Below are positions 32,663 through 37,687 of a stretch of DNA of 37,687 nt, in pieces (position 1 is the first letter of the stretch; each line of letters opens with the position of its first letter). The DNA comes from CAYRYU01 sp964428355 (GTDB taxonomy: Bacteria; Muiribacteriota; Ozemobacteria; Ozemobacterales; Ozemobacteraceae). Location of the stretch: contig CAYRYU010000069.1 in NCBI GenBank assembly GCA_964428355.1, forward strand, positions 1 through 37,687, in the 5' to 3' direction. Under the pieces are notes generated by a model. It was not told where the DNA came from and did not search any database. It saw only the letters and a list, made by a program, of their open reading frames with translations. A program made the translations under genes and the position numbers.

Positions 32663-34597
32663 ATGACTCCGGTTCGGAAGGTTATTTTTCTCTCCACCGA
32701 CGTCCTTTGCATGGTTTTTTCCTTGACTGCGGCAATCTGGCTTCGATTCGAAGGTTTTGAACCGCACCACTTCCACAACCTTCTGCTGATCTTCCCCGTC
32801 GCAATCCCCGGTTCTCTCGTCATATTCTGGACACTCGGCCTCTACAACCGGACTCTGCGGTTCACCTCGATTCCCGACATGATGGCGGTTTTCAACGCGG
32901 TGACCATCGGTTCGATGCTCAAGATGGCTTATCTTTATCTCAACATCAACCTGGAATATTCCCGTTCCATTCTCATCCTGGACTGGATGATGAACCTGCT
33001 TCTGATCGGGTCCAGCCGGATCGCACCCCGGATATTCCTTAATCTGGTCGAGACCGAACCGGTTCGCCGGATCCTCCTTGGGAAGGATGATTCCCGACTC
33101 CGCAGGGTCCTCATTTTCGGGGCCGGCCGGGCGGGTGAGAGCGTGGTTCGGGAAATCCAACGCAACGAGAATCTCCGTTACGAGGTCGTAGGCTTCCTCG
33201 ATGACGAACCGGAAAAGCTGGGCCAGATAATTCACGGATGCAAGGTTCTGGGAAACCGAAGCATTCTCAACCAGGTCATCGCGGTGAAGAAGGTCGAGGA
33301 GATCATCATTGCGATTCCCTCGGCTTCCGGGGAGGTTCTTCGGGAGATAGTCAAGCTGTGCCGCGATACCCGGATCCGGTTCAAGACCCTTCCCGGACTT
33401 CAGGACCTCATAGACGGAAGGCTCGTAAGTCTGCAGATCCGCGACATCGCCATCGAAGACCTTCTCCGGAGGGCTCCCACCGAGATCAATCTCGCCGAGA
33501 TCGCGGCCTATATCACCGGGAAGAACGTCCTGATCACGGGGGCGGGAGGAAGCATCGGGAGCGAGATCTGCCGGCAGATTCTTCCCTTCCGGCCCTCGAA
33601 GCTCATCCTGCTTGGTCATGGAGAAACCTCGATCTTCAATATCCTCAACGAACTGATGAAGGATCCCCAGGTCACCGCCAACCAGTTGGTCCCGCTCATC
33701 GCCGACATCCAGGATATCAACAAGCTTAGAAGCATCTTCATTGCCCATCAACCGCAGATCGTTTTCCATGCGGCGGCCCACAAGCATGTTCCGCTGATGG
33801 AGGCCAATCCGGACGAGTCCGTGAAGAACAACATTCTCGGAACCCAGAACCTCGTCTCGGTTTCCCATGACGCCGGGATCGAGCGTTTCGTCATGATCTC
33901 GACCGACAAGGCGGTAAATCCGACATCCGTCATGGGCGCAACGAAGCGTGTTGCGGAGCTTGTCCTGAAAGCCTACGCCAAGCGGAGTCCGACCCGGTTC
34001 ACCGCGGTTCGGTTCGGAAATGTCCTCGGAAGCCGGGGTAGCGTCATTCCGATTTTCAAGCGTCAGATCGAGGAGGGTGGACCGATCACCATTACCCATC
34101 CCAACATGATCCGTTACTTCATGACCATCCCCGAGGCGAGCAAACTGGTCATCCAGGCGGGAGCCTTCGGAAAGGGCGGCGAGGTTTTCGTCCTCGACAT
34201 GGGGGAACCGGTTAAGATCGTCGATCTTGCCAGCGATCTCCTGCGCCTTGCCGGGCTCGAGGCAGGCCGGGACATCCAGATCGTCTTCACCGGTATCCGG
34301 CCCGGAGAAAAGATGTATGAGGAGATCCTTACCGCAGAGGAAGGCATTACCGCGACCCGAAACCGGAAGATCTTTGTCGCAAAGCCCGAGGAAGTCGATG
34401 AGGAGGCACTCCTGGCCAATCTCGCAACCCTGTTTCATTCGGCCGAGAACTCCAACTCCCGCCGGATCATCGAAACCCTCAGAAGCCTGATCCCGTCGTT
34501 TTCCCCCAACAGGGACCACATTTTCAACGAGCCCAAGTTCAAGAACGTCTCCCCTCCGAGTCGCAAGGACAAGAACAAGCACCTTCAGGTGGTCTGA
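32663..34597 (+). CDS. Membrane nucleotide-sugar 4,6-dehydratase, PglF/WbpM (CapD) family
   Basis: This is a 644-residue protein. The N-terminal membrane helices span roughly 1-110. A first Rossmann domain follows with VLIFGAGRAGESVVREI (near 150). The catalytic short-chain dehydrogenase domain has TGAGGSIG at 292-299. The usual Tyr of YxxxK is Met (M424, with K428), the variant characteristic of this large UDP-GlcNAc 4,6-dehydratase group. The enzyme makes the 4-keto-6-deoxy sugar used for bacillosamine-type or O-antigen sugars and for protein glycosylation. ATG 32663 is chosen because a good promoter ends only 64 bases upstream and the conserved hydrophobic region starts there. It stands alone between - strand operons, so any link to pilin glycosylation is speculative. 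Confidence 0.9.
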   Translation: MTPVRKVIFLSTDVLCMVFSLTAAIWLRFEGFEPHHFHNLLLIFPVAIPGSLVIFWTLGLYNRTLRFTSIPDMMAVFNAVTIGSMLKMAYLYLNINLEYSRSILILDWMMNLLLIGSSRIAPRIFLNLVETEPVRRILLGKDDSRLRRVLIFGAGRAGESVVREIQRNENLRYEVVGFLDDEPEKLGQIIHGCKVLGNRSILNQVIAVKKVEEIIIAIPSASGEVLREIVKLCRDTRIRFKTLPGLQDLIDGRLVSLQIRDIAIEDLLRRAPTEINLAEIAAYITGKNVLITGAGGSIGSEICRQILPFRPSKLILLGHGETSIFNILNELMKDPQVTANQLVPLIADIQDINKLRSIFIAHQPQIVFHAAAHKHVPLMEANPDESVKNNILGTQNLVSVSHDAGIERFVMISTDKAVNPTSVMGATKRVAELVLKAYAKRSPTRFTAVRFGNVLGSRGSVIPIFKRQIEEGGPITITHPNMIRYFMTIPEASKLVIQAGAFGKGGEVFVLDMGEPVKIVDLASDLLRLAGLEAGRDIQIVFTGIRPGEKMYEEILTAEEGITATRNRKIFVAKPEEVDEEALLANLATLFHSAENSNSRRIIETLRSLIPSFSPNRDHIFNEPKFKNVSPPSRKDKNKHLQVV

Positions 34598-34636
34598 ACG
34601 ACCGGCTGGAAACCACCCTGCCTGACCGACAGACTC

Positions 34637-36130
34637 TCAGCGGTTCTGGAATTCGGTGGGAATGGCTTGGTTCATCCGGCTGATTTCTTCCGGAAGTCCC
34701 CCCAGGAAGTCGAAAACCTCGGTGATTCCCTTGAAGTTTTCCCGGAGGTCCGGAACCGATTTGCAGATTCGGGTCTCCTCTTCCAGAAAATCGATAAGGA
34801 AGGGATGTTGGCCGAGGAACTTCTTCCGGAACCTCGCCAGGTTTTCCTTCAGATCCCGCAATCTGGCTTCCCGCGTCGCCGCTTGTGATTCTTTCAGGAT
34901 GCCGATTTTCTGGATGTCGATCACCTTTCGGAATATTCCCGGCTCCCTCCGAGGGGGAAGCGATTCCAGGATTGGCGAGGCAAGAAGGCTCATGAAACAC
35001 TTCTCCGCCGAGCTGAAGGCAAGCAGGGAGACATCCGTGTTGATCATCGCAATGTTGAGGCTTCCGGCGATAGAGTTGATGCTCAGGGAGAGTTCCCTGC
35101 CAAGCAACCGCGGATTGGAAAAAGCGCTTCTCAGGGTGGGAAGGTCCTTTTTGAGCACGAGGAGGGGTTGGAGAAGATTGAGTGCTTTTGGCTGATAAAG
35201 CTCGGCGATCTTTTTCTGGAGATCGACGAATTCCAGACACTTTTCCTGATCGATTGCATTCTTGTCCGATTTCCCCAGAAACTGGCGGAGTTCGTCCCTC
35301 TTTTTTTCCAGCGGGAGAATCTCCTCGGCAAATTTGTCGTCCTTGTCTCCGGATTCGGACAACAGGAAAATCATCCTTCCGACCGGGAGAAGGACCTGGG
35401 TGTTCGAATCGGGGGAAGCCCGGGCGATGTCCGCAAGGTCGAACATCCCCGGTTCGGGGTTGGCGAACTTGATGTCTCCGGGAGCAAGGAGCCTCGCAAG
35501 AGCGACTATCGCGTTCCGATCGAGTTCCTGCTGGGCAGCGGGGGTCAGATCGGTGTTCGGGGGCTCCTTGAAGAGGTCGTCGTTCGTGCCGTTCAGGAGC
35601 TGGGTGATACGGTAGTCCTTTGCGATTCCCTCCTTGGATGTCCATCGCACGGACACGGTCACAGCGACGAGGTTCTTCATCGGTTCCGAGGTCACCGGAT
35701 CCGGTCGCATGCGCGTGGAGACCTGGAGTTTGAACCCCTTCAACTGTTCGTAAAGGTCGCCTTCCTTGATCGGGTCATCCTCTCCCGGAATGAGAAGGTT
35801 GAAGTTCCGGGTGTTCTCCAACAGCCGGAAGAACGTGCTTTCCCCACCGACGACGCGGCTTTCCGAGCCTTCCGCCTGATGGACGAGCTCGGTGAAAAAG
35901 TGCGGGTTCTCGTGGATCCGTCCGTTGATGTCCTCGAGTACCTTCTGGGCGAGGAACATCGCGGTGAAATGTTCGGACGTGAAAGGTGCTTCCTTTCCCG
36001 CGCCCTGGAAAGTCGTGATGAGGATCGCATAAGAGGAAACCAGGAGGAAAACCGCGATCAGGATCTCGAGGAGAGAGAACCCACGGTGTGCCGGGCCCAC
36101 CGTCCGGCAGGAAAAACCGCTTTCACTCAT
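34637..36130 (-). CDS. Large PilV-like pseudopilin (prepilin N-terminal motif)
   Basis: This is a 497-residue protein. A 17-residue leader ends in Gly17 and is followed by FSLLEILIAVFLLV, Glu being at mature +5. The first 130 residues resemble minor pseudopilins of the PilV/GspI class (TAMFLAQKVLEDI). The rest, about 350 residues, is an added helical and charged region that I do not recognise, making it two to three times the usual size. ATG 36130 overlaps the preceding gene by 8 bases. An upstream in-frame start at 36208 would give a leader of more than 40 residues. It is the last gene of the minor-pseudopilin operon. Confidence 0.78.
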   Translation of the reverse strand: MSESGFSCRTVGPAHRGFSLLEILIAVFLLVSSYAILITTFQGAGKEAPFTSEHFTAMFLAQKVLEDINGRIHENPHFFTELVHQAEGSESRVVGGESTFFRLLENTRNFNLLIPGEDDPIKEGDLYEQLKGFKLQVSTRMRPDPVTSEPMKNLVAVTVSVRWTSKEGIAKDYRITQLLNGTNDDLFKEPPNTDLTPAAQQELDRNAIVALARLLAPGDIKFANPEPGMFDLADIARASPDSNTQVLLPVGRMIFLLSESGDKDDKFAEEILPLEKKRDELRQFLGKSDKNAIDQEKCLEFVDLQKKIAELYQPKALNLLQPLLVLKKDLPTLRSAFSNPRLLGRELSLSINSIAGSLNIAMINTDVSLLAFSSAEKCFMSLLASPILESLPPRREPGIFRKVIDIQKIGILKESQAATREARLRDLKENLARFRKKFLGQHPFLIDFLEEETRICKSVPDLRENFKGITEVFDFLGGLPEEISRMNQAIPTEFQNR

Positions 36131-37205
36131 CCGGAAGTCTCTCTTCCTGGAAAATGCGGACCAGTTGCGCCTGGTAGAGAAGCCGTGCCTGCTCTTTCTT
36201 TTCGTCAAGTTGTTGCTGCGTCCAGCCTTCCTGCCTGGCCTGCGCGTCCAGGGCCTCTAGTGCAGCCTGGTAGTTGGCTTTGGCCCTCAGTATGGCGGTG
36301 TTCACGATTCCGGACCGGGTGTAAAGGTAGATCAAAAGTCGCTTGAGGGTCTGGGTTGCCGTAAGGAACTGTTGTTGCGTGACCTGCTGGTCGATCAGCC
36401 TCATCTGGGAATCTGCATATGAATGAAGCCGGGCCTTGAGCTCGCTGTCCAGGCGCTGACGTTCGATACTTTCGAAGATCTTGTACCGGTCGTAGTTCGG
36501 GACGTTGGGCTGGAGAGGTGCCGGAATCGAGATCAAGGGACGCGGAACGACGATGGTGGGGACGCCCGACTTGGAAGGAACGCGCGCTGGAACATCCTGG
36601 ACGGGCAGCTGCGCGCCGAACCCGTTCAGGATCCTGATCGGGTCGACTTCTACGGCGATTCTTTCCCATTCTTCACGGGCGGTTCCCCGGCTGTCTTCAC
36701 GTTTCCGAATCAGATCGTTGACTTCGCGCGTCATCGAGTCCACCTCGGGAGCCTGGAGGGCTCCTGAGGTGTCGTCATCGAAGCTGGTGGTTATCCTCCG
36801 GTCGGCGTTCGTCATTCCCTTGAACAACATGTCCTCGTACTTCACCCGGTAGAACAGAAGCCGTTTCGTGGACCGGTACTCACCACGGACCCAGATATCG
36901 GCTGAGCAGGAAATTCCCGGGGAGTCCTGGATGATGTAGACGTAGCTTCCACCTTCGAACTGGATCGGATCGCCGCGAGCGTCGGGGGCCCCCTTGAACC
37001 AACGTTCGTCCCAGGGTTTCGCCAACATACGCGCAACGAGAAGCTGGACTCCGGATTCGGCGATCGAGAGCGCACGGATGTGGGCATCGGCATAGAGCAT
37101 CTGGTGACCGGCCCCCCGCATCAGTTTCAGGATCCCGAACGCGATGGTGAAAAGAACAAGTATCACCGCAACCACTATTCCCAGCGCGATCCCTCTACTT
37201 CTCAT
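36123..37205 (-). CDS. PilX-like/GspK-like minor pseudopilin component
   Basis: This is a 360-residue protein. A very short leader MRSRG is followed by IALGIVVAVILVLFTIAFGIL and, after the helix, ALSIAESGVQLLVARML. This pattern is typical of PilX proteins, which lack Glu at +5 like GspK. The middle part is Pro-rich and the C-terminal third is helical and Gln-rich (about 255-355), unusual for the family. Its ATG overlaps the stop of the upstream PilW-like gene by 4 bases (ATGA), and its end overlaps the start of the PilV-like gene. The three are therefore one operon. Confidence 0.75.
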   Translation of the reverse strand: MRSRGIALGIVVAVILVLFTIAFGILKLMRGAGHQMLYADAHIRALSIAESGVQLLVARMLAKPWDERWFKGAPDARGDPIQFEGGSYVYIIQDSPGISCSADIWVRGEYRSTKRLLFYRVKYEDMLFKGMTNADRRITTSFDDDTSGALQAPEVDSMTREVNDLIRKREDSRGTAREEWERIAVEVDPIRILNGFGAQLPVQDVPARVPSKSGVPTIVVPRPLISIPAPLQPNVPNYDRYKIFESIERQRLDSELKARLHSYADSQMRLIDQQVTQQQFLTATQTLKRLLIYLYTRSGIVNTAILRAKANYQAALEALDAQARQEGWTQQQLDEKKEQARLLYQAQLVRIFQEERLPDE

Positions 37206-37687
37206 CGTGCATCCTCTGCCTGGGTGTTTCGAAGCCGGATCATGTTGACGAAGGAAAAGGTCGATTCCCCTTCCTGGAGGGTCCCCGTCACGACAACGGC
37301 GCTGAATCCGAACGCAGTGAATTTCATGTTCTTAACGTTCGCCACTATCTCGTGGGGCGGCGAGGAGGAATTCTTCCGGATGTCGTGGGTGATGGAAAAC
37401 AAACGGTACAGGTCCGTTTTGCATCTTTCCGAAGCGGCGGCGTCCTTCCGGAGGAAGAAAAAGTGAAGATCGTTCACGAAATCCCGCACGATGAAAAAGG
37501 GAAGCGTCGAGCCGGGATCCGGTTTGAGGAGTTCGATTCCCTCCTGCGCCTGGGTATAGAGGTTGACCAGCGCTCGGCGCGCCTCCATCTGGAGCTGAAG
37601 GCGTGCGGAAATGTTCGCGACCTTCGATCCGCCGAAAAACTGGGTCATCTGGACGACCCCGAAAAGTACAAGGGAAAGGATGAGAAG
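37202..37687 (-). CDS. PilW/GspJ-like minor pseudopilin, 5' end cut by the window
   Basis: The reading frame stays open to the end of the window, so the start and leader peptide lie beyond 37687. The 161 residues visible begin with a hydrophobic helix (LLILSLVLFGVVQM), followed by ARLQLQMEARRALVNLY. This is the usual arrangement of PilW/PulJ pseudopilins after the prepilin helix. An internal ATG at 37648 would drop the helix and is not a credible start. It would be a pilus-tip or initiation component together with the PilX- and PilV-like proteins downstream. Confidence 0.7.
   Translation of the reverse strand, partial: LLILSLVLFGVVQMTQFFGGSKVANISARLQLQMEARRALVNLYTQAQEGIELLKPDPGSTLPFFIVRDFVNDLHFFFLRKDAAASERCKTDLYRLFSITHDIRKNSSSPPHEIVANVKNMKFTAFGFSAVVVTGTLQEGESTFSFVNMIRLRNTQAEDAR

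Noticed and set aside
34539..36346. Alternative open frames on both strands over the PilV-like gene, including one of 392 codons on the + strand
   Set aside because: They lack signal sequences or motifs. The - strand frame begins with a good prepilin motif and overlaps its operon neighbour as expected.

Overview
The window (37,687 bp, GC-rich, densely coded) looks like a chromosomal segment of an uncultured diderm (Gram-negative-type) bacterium. The diderm reading rests on signal peptides, a lipoprotein box, OmpA-type peptidoglycan-binding domains, a small beta-rich exported protein and a type IV pilus/type II secretion-like machine. The abundance of pseudopilins and TPR envelope proteins would fit a lineage such as Candidatus Riflebacteria, but that is a guess and no marker gene here proves it. 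I see no rRNA, tRNA, CRISPR array, transposase or phage gene.

Region 1 (1-12.6 kb, + strand) starts with a strong hairpin and a promoter. An S41 C-terminal processing protease follows, then three prepilin-like proteins. Next comes a GspE/PilB assembly ATPase behind its own promoter and a PilM-PilN-PilO-PilP/GspC-like inner-membrane platform. A HEAT-repeat protein and a TPR protein with a C-terminal zinc ribbon complete the run. The order pilB-M-N-O-P is what one expects of a T4P/T2S-type machine. The platform protein (pilC/gspF), secretin (pilQ/gspD) and prepilin peptidase are not in the window.

Region 2 (12.6-18.5 kb, + strand) holds a second, very large TPR membrane protein, a single-PDZ site-2 protease (RseP/M50 family) and two overlapping iron-sulfur proteins. 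A small exported protein follows on the - strand (18.5-19.1 kb).

Region 3 (19.3-29.35 kb, + strand) is the most interesting part. It encodes two paralogous NMT1/SsuA-type ABC solute-binding proteins, each fused to an OmpA-type peptidoglycan-binding domain. A PspA/IM30 (ESCRT-III superfamily) protein lies between them. A permease with an extra periplasmic domain, an ABC ATPase with a long Pro/Ala-rich N-terminal extension, a membrane-anchored coiled-coil protein and a two-module AAA+ ATPase follow. Tight spacing and ATGA overlaps make this look like one functional unit. A plausible reading is a cell-wall-tethered ABC uptake or sensing system coupled to a membrane-stress/remodelling pair (PspA plus AAA+). 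That reading is inference.

Region 4 (29.4-32.4 kb, - strand) is a three-gene operon: a zinc-ribbon membrane protein with an SLH-like domain, an AMIN/secretin-N-like periplasmic protein and an SLH lipoprotein. Region 5 (32.6-34.6 kb, + strand) is a PglF/WbpM-type nucleotide-sugar 4,6-dehydratase behind a good sigma70-like promoter. Region 6 (34.6 kb to the end, - strand) is a minor-pseudopilin operon (PilV-, PilX- and PilW-like), whose first gene is cut by the window edge. Pilus or secretion genes therefore flank the window on both sides, with envelope-stress and surface-layer genes between them.
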